From contig JAJZHC010000106.1 of NCBI GenBank assembly GCA_021804705.1, positions 1 through 5,332 of the forward strand: a stretch of 5,332 bases of DNA, given 5' to 3'. Below are positions 1 through 5,332 of the stretch, piece after piece. The translations under genes and the position numbers were made by a program. The notes beneath the pieces were generated by a model, which saw nothing but the letters and a program-made list of their open reading frames with translations, did no database searches and was not told the origin of the DNA. The stretch's first letter is position 1, and each line of letters opens with the position of its first letter. Source of the DNA: Pseudomonadota bacterium (GTDB taxonomy: Bacteria; Pseudomonadota; Gammaproteobacteria; Burkholderiales; Ferrovaceae).

Positions 1-30
1 GAATGGCGTAGCAAAATTGCAACAGTGTGT

Positions 31-79
31 GGCGGGGGTGGCAAGGCTACAACACCCCCCCCGAGGTGGCGGGGGGTGG
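31..79. repeat. G-rich direct repeat pair flanking a C8 run
   Basis: On the plus strand GGCGGGGGTGG at 31-41 recurs with one extra G as GGCGGGGGGTGG at 68-79, 37 nt apart. Between them is a run of eight C (55-62). The C run is complementary to both copies. The element lies wholly in the non-coding DNA after the transketolase stop. Confidence 0.75.
53..78 (-). terminator. Possible hairpin after transketolase (weak terminator candidate)
   Basis: CACCCCCC (53-60) pairs perfectly with GGGGGGTG (71-78), giving an 8-bp, nearly all-GC stem with a 10-nt loop, starting about 14 nt past the TAA of cbbT. In the minus-strand transcript the stem is followed by UUGUAGCC, not by a U run. It is therefore a poor intrinsic terminator by the usual criteria; it might cause pausing or protect the 3' end. 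An alternative stem pairs 53-59 with 34-40. Confidence 0.3.
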
Positions 80-91
80 TTCAACGGTTGG

Positions 92-2089
92 TTACAGCAG
101 GTTTTTGACGGTGTGTGCGAGGTTTTCAGCGGTCAGGCCAAAATGCTTGAACAGGGCGCCGGCCGGCGCAGATTCACCGAAGGTGTCAATTCCCAATACG
201 GCGCTGCACCCATATTTCCACCATAGTCCGGTAGTGCCTGCTTCCACGGCCACTTTGGGAATGTTGCGGGGCAGCACGGATTCGCGATACGCCGCATCCT
301 GTTGATCGAACACCGAAGTGGCGGGCATGGAAACCACCCGTACCGGAATGCCTTCAGCAGCCAGCAGTTTCTGGGCTTCCACGGCCAGGCCCACTTCCGA
401 CCCGGTGGCGATGAGAATGGCGCGTGCCAGGCCTTCGGATTCCCTCAGGACATAACCCCCTCGCCCGATTTCCACGATCTGTTCGGGGGTGCGCGACTGG
501 AAGGGCAGGTTTTGACGGCTGAAAATCAGACAGGTGGGGCCGTGGTTGCGCCGGATGGCTGCAGCCCAGGATACTGCCGTCTCCGTGGTATCGCAGGGAC
601 GCCACACTTCCATATGGGGAATGAGGCGCAGGCTCGAGATGTGCTCAACCGACTGATGCGTGGGTCCGTCTTCTCCCAGACCGATGGAATCGTGGGTGAA
701 TACGAAGATGGAGCGGATCTTCATCAGCGCCGCCATGCGCAGGGCATTGCGACTGTAGTCCGAAAAGGTCAGGAAGGTGCCGCCATAAGGGATGAACCCG
801 CCATGCAGGGCTACGCCATTCATCATGGCGCTCATGCCGAATTCGCGCACGCCATAGCTCAGGTAATTGCCGGGCTGACCGGCGCTGAGGGGTTTGCTGC
901 CGCTCCAGTTGGTGAGGTTGGAGCCGGTCAGGTCCGCAGAACCGCCAAAAAACTCAGGCAGGGTGGGGCCAAAGGCTTCCAGGGTGTTCTGGCTGGCCTT
1001 GCGTGAGGCAATGGTTTCTCCCTTGTCGCGGCACTTGGCGATGAATTCCAGCGCCGCCAGTTCGAAATGGGCCGGCAGGTCCCCCTTCATGCGGCGCGTA
1101 AACTCTGCGGCTTCGACAGGCCATGCCGCCTGATAGGCCAGAAACCGGTGGTTCCATTCGGCTTCTGCAGCGGCTCCCCGGGGTCGTGCATCCCAGGCTT
1201 GATAGGCGTCGGCAGGAATTTCGAAAGGGCCGTAGTTCCAGCCCAGTACCTTGCGTACCGCGGCAATTTCGTCGGCACCCAGGGGTGCGCCGTGCACATC
1301 GTGCGACCCCGCCTTGTTGGGGCTACCCTGCCCGATCACCGTCCTGCAGCAGATGAGAGTGGGTTTGTCGCTGTTGTGGGCGCTCGTGATGGCTTGCGAG
1401 ACGGCTTCCACATCGTGGCCATCCACGGCACGAATGACGTTCCAGCCATAGGCTTCAAACCGTTTTGGCGTGTCCTCGGCAAACCAGGCGTGGACATGGC
1501 CATCAATGGAGATGCCGTTGTCGTCCCAGAAGGCGATCAGCTTGTGCAACCCCAGGGTTCCTGCCAGAGAGCAGACTTCATGACTGATGCCTTCCATCAT
1601 GCAGCCGTCGCCCATGAACACATAGGTATTGTGGTCGACGATGGTGTGCCCCGGCTTGTTGAACTGCTCACCCATCATCCGCTCGGCCAGCGCCATGCCG
1701 ACCGCGTTGGCAATGCCCTGTCCCAGCGGTCCGGTGGTGGTTTCGACGCCAGGTGTCAGGCCATATTCCGGATGCCCGGGGGTTTTGCTGTGCAACTGGC
1801 GGAACTGCTTGAGTTCTGACATGGGCAGGTCGTAGCCTGTCAGATGCAATAACGCGTAGATCAGCATGGAGGCGTGACCGTTGGACAGTACAAAACGGTC
1901 ACGGTCGCTCCAATGGGGGTTGGCCGGGTTATGTTTGAGGTGGCGGCCCCAGAGCGCCACGGCCATTTCTGCCATGCCCATGGGGGCGCCAGGGTGGCCG
2001 GAATTGGCTTTTTGCACGGCATCCATGGCGAGCGCGCGAATGGCGTTGGCCATGAGGGAGTGCGGAACGGTTGCGGTTCCTTCGGTCAT
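92..2089 (-). CDS. cbbT: Transketolase
   Basis: Transketolase is thiamine-diphosphate dependent and moves two-carbon ketol units between sugar phosphates, making xylulose-5-phosphate, erythrose-4-phosphate and ribose-5-phosphate for RuBP regeneration. From the ATG at 2089 it is 665 aa, the normal bacterial length. The N-terminal ThDP domain has SGHPG (30-34, His32), SNGHAS (69-74, His71), KTPGHPE (102-108, His106), the ThDP motif from GDG (160-162) to Asn191, and GSHDVHG (261-267, His263). The pyrimidine domain has SRKASQ (362-367, phosphate-binding Arg363), TGSNLT (388-393), VREFGM (414-419, catalytic Glu416), FTHDSIG (464-470, His466), EDGPTHQ (473-479, Asp474 and His478) and SRQNLP (524-529, Arg525). 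The C-terminal domain (about 540-665) is complete. The residues correspond to those of E. coli TktA, so activity is expected. It is the last gene seen in the operon, 35 nt after fba. Confidence 0.98.
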   Translation of the reverse strand: MTEGTATVPHSLMANAIRALAMDAVQKANSGHPGAPMGMAEMAVALWGRHLKHNPANPHWSDRDRFVLSNGHASMLIYALLHLTGYDLPMSELKQFRQLHSKTPGHPEYGLTPGVETTTGPLGQGIANAVGMALAERMMGEQFNKPGHTIVDHNTYVFMGDGCMMEGISHEVCSLAGTLGLHKLIAFWDDNGISIDGHVHAWFAEDTPKRFEAYGWNVIRAVDGHDVEAVSQAITSAHNSDKPTLICCRTVIGQGSPNKAGSHDVHGAPLGADEIAAVRKVLGWNYGPFEIPADAYQAWDARPRGAAAEAEWNHRFLAYQAAWPVEAAEFTRRMKGDLPAHFELAALEFIAKCRDKGETIASRKASQNTLEAFGPTLPEFFGGSADLTGSNLTNWSGSKPLSAGQPGNYLSYGVREFGMSAMMNGVALHGGFIPYGGTFLTFSDYSRNALRMAALMKIRSIFVFTHDSIGLGEDGPTHQSVEHISSLRLIPHMEVWRPCDTTETAVSWAAAIRRNHGPTCLIFSRQNLPFQSRTPEQIVEIGRGGYVLRESEGLARAILIATGSEVGLAVEAQKLLAAEGIPVRVVSMPATSVFDQQDAAYRESVLPRNIPKVAVEAGTTGLWWKYGCSAVLGIDTFGESAPAGALFKHFGLTAENLAHTVKNLL

Positions 2090-2098
2090 GATGAAGAT

Positions 2099-2104
2099 TC
2101 CCTT
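2099..2104 (-). promoter_or_regulatory. Ribosome binding site that sets the transketolase start
   Basis: AAGGGA on the minus strand lies 9 nt before the ATG at 2089. The frame is open further upstream to an ATG at 2245 inside fba, but the extra 52 codons overlap the aldolase gene and encode nothing like transketolase. The site and the family N-terminus both select 2089. Confidence 0.75.
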
Positions 2105-2124
2105 TTTATGGCGACGGTGGAAGT

Positions 2125-3189
2125 TCAGTTGATCTTGGGGCTCAGTTCGCCCTTGGCGTAACGTTCGCTCATGATCTCCATCGAGACCGGTTTGATGCGG
2201 CTGGCCTGGCCTGCACTGCCAAACGCCTCGAAGCGTTCCTTGCACACGCCCATGGCAGCCTTGCGGGCATCAGCAAAATATTTGCGCGGGTCAAACTCTT
2301 CCGGGTTCTTGAACATGTGGGCGCGGATGGCGCCGGTCATGGCCAGGCGGATATCCGTGTCGATGTTGATCTTGCGTACGCCATGCTTGATGGCTTCGAC
2401 GATTTCCGATACGGGCACGCCATAGGTTTCCTTGATCTTGCCGCCGTTGGCACGGATCACTTCCAGCCACTCCTGCGGCACGGAGGATGAGCCGTGCATG
2501 ACGAGGTGCGTGTTGGGAATGCGTGCGTTGATTTCCTTGACGCGCCAGATGGCCAGCGTCTCGCCCGTGGGGGCCTTGGTGAACTTGTAGGCGCCGTGGC
2601 TGGTGCCGATGGCAATGGCCAGCGCATCCACCTGGGTCTGGCGCACGAAGTCAGCCGCCTGCTCGGGGTCGGTTAGCAACTGGTCATGGCTCAACTGCTT
2701 GTCCGAACCATGGCCGTCTTCCTCGCCCATCATGCCGGATTCGAGTGAGCCCAGGCAGCCCAGTTCGCCTTCCACCGATACGCCCACGGCGTGGGCCATG
2801 TCCACCACCTGACGGGTGACGCGCACGTTGTAGTCGTAGCTTGAAGGCGTTTTCATGTCTTCCATCAGCGAGCCGTCCATCATCACGCTGGAAAAGCCCG
2901 AGCGGATGGAACGCTGGCATACGGCAGGACTGGCCCCGTGATCCTGGTGCATGCACACCGGAATGTCGGGATACATTTCCACGGCGCCTTCAATCAGCTT
3001 GCGCAGGAAAGGCTCGCCAGCGTATTTACGCGCTCCTGCCGACCCCTGCATGATCACCGGGCTGTTGACGGCGCGAGCGGCCTCCATGATGGCCTGGATC
3101 TGCTCCAGGTTGTTGACGTTGAAGGCCGGCAGACCGTAGCCGTTTTCGGCAGCGTGATCCAGCAGTTGTCGCAGGGAGATGAGGGCCAT
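2125..3189 (-). CDS. cbbA: Class II fructose-1,6-bisphosphate aldolase, type B (CBB subtype)
   Basis: This Zn-dependent aldolase condenses dihydroxyacetone phosphate with glyceraldehyde-3-phosphate to fructose-1,6-bisphosphate. CBB-cycle members commonly also use erythrose-4-phosphate to give sedoheptulose-1,7-bisphosphate (family knowledge, not shown here). The 354-aa protein has the full class II barrel: LPAFNVNN near the N-terminus (20-27), then HQDHG (81-85) with catalytic Asp83 and Zn ligand His84. VEGELG (139-144) supplies the conserved acidic residues. GTSHGAYK (195-202) holds Zn ligand His198 and MHGSSS (231-236) holds Zn ligand His232. NIDTD (275-279) is the phosphate-binding strand with Asn275 and Asp277. 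The length and these motifs fit the type B CbbA group rather than the E. coli FbaA type. A good RBS precedes the ATG, and the gene lies 21 nt after gph and 35 nt before tkt. Confidence 0.97.
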   Translation of the reverse strand: MALISLRQLLDHAAENGYGLPAFNVNNLEQIQAIMEAARAVNSPVIMQGSAGARKYAGEPFLRKLIEGAVEMYPDIPVCMHQDHGASPAVCQRSIRSGFSSVMMDGSLMEDMKTPSSYDYNVRVTRQVVDMAHAVGVSVEGELGCLGSLESGMMGEEDGHGSDKQLSHDQLLTDPEQAADFVRQTQVDALAIAIGTSHGAYKFTKAPTGETLAIWRVKEINARIPNTHLVMHGSSSVPQEWLEVIRANGGKIKETYGVPVSEIVEAIKHGVRKINIDTDIRLAMTGAIRAHMFKNPEEFDPRKYFADARKAAMGVCKERFEAFGSAGQASRIKPVSMEIMSERYAKGELSPKIN

Positions 3190-3194
3190 GATTT

Positions 3195-3200
3195 TTCCTT
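3195..3200 (-). promoter_or_regulatory. Ribosome binding site of aldolase gene
   Basis: AAGGAA on the minus strand lies 5 nt before the ATG at 3189, in the 21-nt gph-fba spacer. It is the best Shine-Dalgarno match in the window and fixes the aldolase start. Confidence 0.8.
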
Positions 3201-3210
3201 GGTATTGAGG

Positions 3211-3912
3211 TTAAAGGGCGACCGGTTGCGCCGGGGTCACACCGAGGCGCGCCATGAATTCTGCAAAATTGTCCAATACGGCATCAGGGCCGGAAGCAGC
3301 TATGGATTCTCCATGATTGTAGCCGTGGTTGAAAGCCCAGACAGCCACACCCGCATTGCGCGAGGCCAGAACGTCATTGCTGGAGTCGCCCACGAACAGG
3401 GACTCCCCGGCCGGTACACCGGCCTGCCGGAGGGCCAATTGGAGTGGCAGGGGGCTTGGTTTTCCCTGGGGAGTATCGCCACCGGCCACCAGCACGTCGA
3501 AAGTGTCCGAGAGGCCATGGAAATCCAGCAAGCGCAGGGTGAGGCTGCGTTCCTTGTTGGTGACCACGCCCAGAAGATACCCCGATTGATGCAGGGCCTG
3601 CAGGGCGGTTTTGGCACCAGGGTAAGGGGTGCTCATGCGACCCGTCAGGTCGGCATAGTGTTGCAAAAAGCGCGGGTACAGGTGGGCGTAACGCGCCGAG
3701 TTGCGAATGCCGGCATCGCCAGTGGCGGCTTCCAGCGCGTTGCCAAACAGCCATGCGGTACCCTTGCCGATCCAGTCGCGCACCTGGGCTGCAGGAATCG
3801 GGGGCAGACCCGCTTCGCGCAGCGTCAGGTTGACCGCCTCCGCAATCTCGGCGGCGGTATCCACGAGGGTGCCGTCCAGGTCAAACATGATGAAACGCGG
3901 CAAGGTATTCAT
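3211..3912 (-). CDS. cbbZ: Phosphoglycolate phosphatase (HAD superfamily)
   Basis: The product dephosphorylates 2-phosphoglycolate, made when RuBisCO reacts with O2, to glycolate, removing an inhibitor of central metabolism. The 233-aa protein has all four HAD motifs. Motif I is FDLDGTLVDT (10-19), with nucleophile Asp11 and acid/base Asp13. Motif II is VVTNK (116-120) with Thr118. Motif III is Lys151 in QGKPSP. Motif IV is GDSSND (175-180) with Asp176 and Asp180. The helical C1 cap lies between motifs I and II (about 20-95), as in the Gph/CbbZ subfamily. The ATG follows the prk stop by 3 nt and the TAA is 21 nt before fba. HAD substrate assignment from sequence alone is uncertain; the position inside a CBB cluster is the main reason for choosing phosphoglycolate over other sugar phosphates. 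gph is the equivalent symbol. Confidence 0.93.
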   Translation of the reverse strand: MNTLPRFIMFDLDGTLVDTAAEIAEAVNLTLREAGLPPIPAAQVRDWIGKGTAWLFGNALEAATGDAGIRNSARYAHLYPRFLQHYADLTGRMSTPYPGAKTALQALHQSGYLLGVVTNKERSLTLRLLDFHGLSDTFDVLVAGGDTPQGKPSPLPLQLALRQAGVPAGESLFVGDSSNDVLASRNAGVAVWAFNHGYNHGESIAASGPDAVLDNFAEFMARLGVTPAQPVAL

Positions 3913-3915
3913 GGT

Positions 3916-4791
3916 TCAGAAAGCCTTGCGTTTGTTGTCCACGAGCTTGAGGATCATGGGCGTGAAAATCATCTGCATGGCCAGCCCCATCTTGCCGCCG
4001 GGAATGACGAGCGTGTTGGGGCGCGTCATCCAGGAGTCGTGCAACATGGACAGCAGGTAGGGAAAGTCGATGCCGCGGGGGTTGGTAAAGCGGATCACCA
4101 CCATGCTCTCATCGGCCGAAGGGATGTCCTTGGCGATGAAGGGGTTGGAGGTATCCACCGTGGGGACCCGCTGAAAGTTCACGTGGGTGCGGGAAAATTG
4201 CGGGCAGATGTGGCTGACGTAATCGGGCATGCGGCGCAGGATGACGTCTGTGACGGCCTCCTGGGAGTAGCCGCGCAATTTCTGGTCGCGGTGCAGTTTC
4301 TGGATCCACTCCAGGTTGATGATGGGAACCACACCCACCAGCAGGTCCACCGGTGCCGCGATGTTGATGTTGTCGTCGGCATACCCGCCATGCAGCCCTT
4401 CGTAGAACAGCAGGTCGGTATTGGCCTCGAGGTCCTCCCAGGGGGTGAAAGTGCCGGGTTCCTGCTTGTAGGGCGCAGCCTCGGTGGCGTCATGCAGGTA
4501 ACGGCGCACCTTGCCGGTGCCTGAGGCCGCATAGGACTTGAACAGGGTTTCCAGTTCATCCAGGAGATTGGCATCCGGTCCGAAATGGCTGAAGTTGCCA
4601 TTGCCCCGGGCTTCTTCTGCTTTCATCTGGGCCCGCATGGCCAGGCGGTCATAGCGGTGGAAGGAGTCGCCTTCCACCACCTGCGCATGGATGGCTTCGC
4701 GTCGGAAGATATGTTTGAAACTGTTCATGACCGTCGTGGTGCCGGCCCCTGAAGAGCCGGTGACGGCAACGATGGGGTGTTTGCGGGACAT
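3916..4791 (-). CDS. cbbP: Phosphoribulokinase, class I (bacterial octameric type)
   Basis: This enzyme phosphorylates ribulose-5-phosphate with ATP to ribulose-1,5-bisphosphate, the RuBisCO substrate; with RuBisCO it defines the CBB cycle. At 291 aa it matches the bacterial class I length. The P-loop is GSSGAGTTT (residues 12-20), which in this class lacks the canonical Walker Lys. EGDSFHRYDR (40-49) holds catalytic Asp42 with His45 and Arg49. YEGLHGG (130-136) carries the Walker B-like Glu131. EWIQKLHRD (161-169) holds Lys165, Arg168 and Asp169. These fall at the same numbers as in the Rhodobacter sphaeroides enzyme. Arg31, Arg234 and Arg257, linked there to NADH activation, are also present, so allosteric activation by NADH is a reasonable inference. 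Only one Cys (196) is present, so plant-type thioredoxin control is not expected. The gene ends 3 nt before gph, suggesting translational coupling. Confidence 0.98.
   Translation of the reverse strand: MSRKHPIVAVTGSSGAGTTTVMNSFKHIFRREAIHAQVVEGDSFHRYDRLAMRAQMKAEEARGNGNFSHFGPDANLLDELETLFKSYAASGTGKVRRYLHDATEAAPYKQEPGTFTPWEDLEANTDLLFYEGLHGGYADDNINIAAPVDLLVGVVPIINLEWIQKLHRDQKLRGYSQEAVTDVILRRMPDYVSHICPQFSRTHVNFQRVPTVDTSNPFIAKDIPSADESMVVIRFTNPRGIDFPYLLSMLHDSWMTRPNTLVIPGGKMGLAMQMIFTPMILKLVDNKRKAF
3924..3927 (-). promoter_or_regulatory. Weak ribosome binding site of gph inside the end of prk
   Basis: The only Shine-Dalgarno-like match before the gph ATG (3912) is AAGG inside the last codons of prk, 11 nt upstream, which is a long spacing. 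The junction reads TGA-ACC-ATG. Initiation of gph therefore probably depends on ribosomes finishing prk. This is inferred from layout. Confidence 0.45.
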
Positions 4792-4797
4792 GTGTAA

Positions 4798-4801
4798 CCT
4801 C
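4798..4801 (-). promoter_or_regulatory. Ribosome binding site of phosphoribulokinase gene
   Basis: On the minus strand GAGG lies 6 nt before the ATG at 4791, in the 27-nt spacer after the FBPase stop. It supports this ATG as the start, which also gives the usual class I PRK N-terminus (MSRKHPIVAVTGSSGAG). The spacer shows no promoter-like hexamers or hairpin. Confidence 0.7.
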
Positions 4802-4818
4802 GCTGCGATAGGAGAAAA

Positions 4819-5332
4819 TCAGGAGCGGAACAGACCGCGCTCGTTGAACAGAGGCGATTCGTAGGGCTTGTCCGTGCCGGCATCAAATTCAGCGTGGTAC
4901 TGCACCACGCGATCCACCTCGTTGCGCGATCCCAGGATGACGGGAACACGCTGGTGAATTTCACCGGGCTTGATTTCGAGGATGCGCTCGCGCCCCGTAC
5001 TGGCACGGCCGCCTGCCTGTTCCACCACAAAACCCATGGGGTTGGCTTCGTACATCAGGCGCAGGCGCCCGGGCTTGTTGGGATCCTTGGTGTCGCGCGG
5101 GTACATGAAAATGCCGCCGCGCATCATGATGCGGTGCACTTCGGCCACCATGGAGGCAATCCAGCGCATGTTGAAGTCCCGTTCGCGCGGCCCCGTCTTG
5201 CCCGCCTTGCACTCGTTGACGTAACGGCAAATGGGGGCTTCCCAAAAGCGCTCGTTGGAAGTGTTGATGGCAAATTCGCTGGTATCGGCCGGAATTTCCA
5301 TATTGGGGCTGGTGAGGATGAAGTTGCCCACT
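4819..5332 (-). CDS. cbbF: Class I fructose-1,6-bisphosphatase, C-terminal part (partial at window edge)
   Basis: FBPase hydrolyses fructose-1,6-bisphosphate to fructose-6-phosphate plus phosphate in the cytosol, in the CBB cycle and gluconeogenesis. About 170 residues are visible and the reading frame runs off the right edge. The first complete codon there is an internal GTG (Val), not a start; class I enzymes are about 330-360 aa, so roughly the N-terminal half is missing, including the expected AMP-site region. Visible class I signatures, numbered from that Val, are EFAINTSNERFW (19-30), DFNMRWIASMVAEVHR (52-67), RGGIFMYP (71-78) and LRLMYEANPMGFVVEQAGG (90-108). Glu95 matches the metal-binding Glu280 of the pig enzyme and Tyr77 its Tyr264. 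The position of pig Lys274 is Arg89. A tail of about 20 residues after QYHAEFD extends beyond the usual core end. It stops with TGA, 27 nt before phosphoribulokinase. Chromosomal fbp is an equally valid name; cbbF is chosen from context. Confidence 0.96.
   Translation of the reverse strand, partial: VGNFILTSPNMEIPADTSEFAINTSNERFWEAPICRYVNECKAGKTGPRERDFNMRWIASMVAEVHRIMMRGGIFMYPRDTKDPNKPGRLRLMYEANPMGFVVEQAGGRASTGRERILEIKPGEIHQRVPVILGSRNEVDRVVQYHAEFDAGTDKPYESPLFNERGLFRS

Larger units (their letters stand above)
1..91. other. Non-coding DNA downstream of transketolase
   Basis: Apart from the G-rich repeat and hairpin I see no gene here. An imperfect inverted repeat (GCAAAATTGC, 11-20) is present but has no T run or other context. 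The next gene, and whether the operon continues, lie left of the window. Confidence 0.6.
92..5332 (-). other. cbb operon segment (cbbF-cbbP-cbbZ-cbbA-cbbT)
   Basis: Five genes on one strand are separated by 27, 3, 21 and 35 nt, with no hairpin-plus-T-run terminator or obvious promoter between them. All serve RuBP regeneration or phosphoglycolate removal. A single transcript is inferred. Its promoter and any CbbR operator must lie right of the window, upstream of or before cbbF. RuBisCO genes, phosphoglycerate kinase and glyceraldehyde-3-phosphate dehydrogenase are not in the window. Confidence 0.85.

Noticed and set aside
11..20. Inverted repeat GCAAAATTGC as a terminator or operator.
   Set aside because: The stem is only 4-5 bp, with no T run and no recognisable operator consensus; short palindromes of this size arise by chance.
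302..1819. Long plus-strand frames opposite transketolase (302-1006 and 1067-1819).
   Set aside because: They are antisense to a full-length transketolase with every catalytic motif intact, and show no domain of their own.
2090..2245. A 52-codon N-terminal extension of transketolase overlapping the end of aldolase.
   Set aside because: The extension lacks homology to transketolase, overlaps the aldolase coding sequence in another frame, and a good RBS precedes the ATG at 2089.
2938..4524. A 528-codon open frame on the plus strand, antisense to aldolase, gph and prk.
   Set aside because: It spans three clearly real genes and two of their junctions in antisense, and its translation resembles no family I know. 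Long antisense frames are common opposite GC-biased codons.
3928..4791. Degenerate P-loop in phosphoribulokinase as a sign of inactivity.
   Set aside because: GSSGAGTT without the Walker Lys is the normal form in bacterial class I PRK, and all other catalytic residues are present.
5329..5331. A GTG start for a short 170-residue FBPase-like protein.
   Set aside because: The codon lies inside the conserved FBPase core, only one base from the window edge. It is an internal Val of a longer gene cut by the window.

Overview
The window is a co-directional block of Calvin-Benson-Bassham (CBB) cycle genes, all on the minus strand. It is the interior and 3' part of a cbb carbon-fixation operon from an autotrophic bacterium. 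Protein style (octameric class I phosphoribulokinase, class I FBPase, class II type B aldolase, HAD phosphoglycolate phosphatase) and moderately high G+C point to a beta- or gammaproteobacterial chemolithoautotroph or a related phototroph. I cannot name a genus from sequence alone.

In transcription order (high to low coordinates) the genes are: the C-terminal part of class I fructose-1,6-bisphosphatase (cbbF/fbp, cut by the window edge), phosphoribulokinase (cbbP/prk), phosphoglycolate phosphatase (cbbZ/gph), class II fructose-bisphosphate aldolase (cbbA/fba) and transketolase (cbbT/tkt). Spacers are 27, 3, 21 and 35 nt. None contains a recognisable promoter or terminator, so one polycistronic message is the simplest reading. 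The operon promoter and any CbbR site would lie to the right, outside the window. Bases 1-91, downstream of cbbT, hold no gene. They contain a G-rich direct repeat flanking a run of eight C, which can form either of two mutually exclusive hairpins.

Together the enzymes run the RuBP-regeneration arm. Aldolase makes fructose-1,6-bisphosphate (and, in this family, sedoheptulose-1,7-bisphosphate). FBPase dephosphorylates it, transketolase rearranges the sugar phosphates towards pentose phosphates, and phosphoribulokinase makes RuBP for RuBisCO. CbbZ clears the 2-phosphoglycolate formed by RuBisCO's oxygenase side reaction.

All four complete genes look intact, with catalytic residues in place. 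I see no mobile element, CRISPR array, RNA gene or novel system. The points worth a second look are modest: the gene order, the downstream alternative hairpins, the 3-nt prk-gph junction, the conserved NADH-activation arginines in PRK, and a Lys-to-Arg change plus a C-terminal tail in FBPase.
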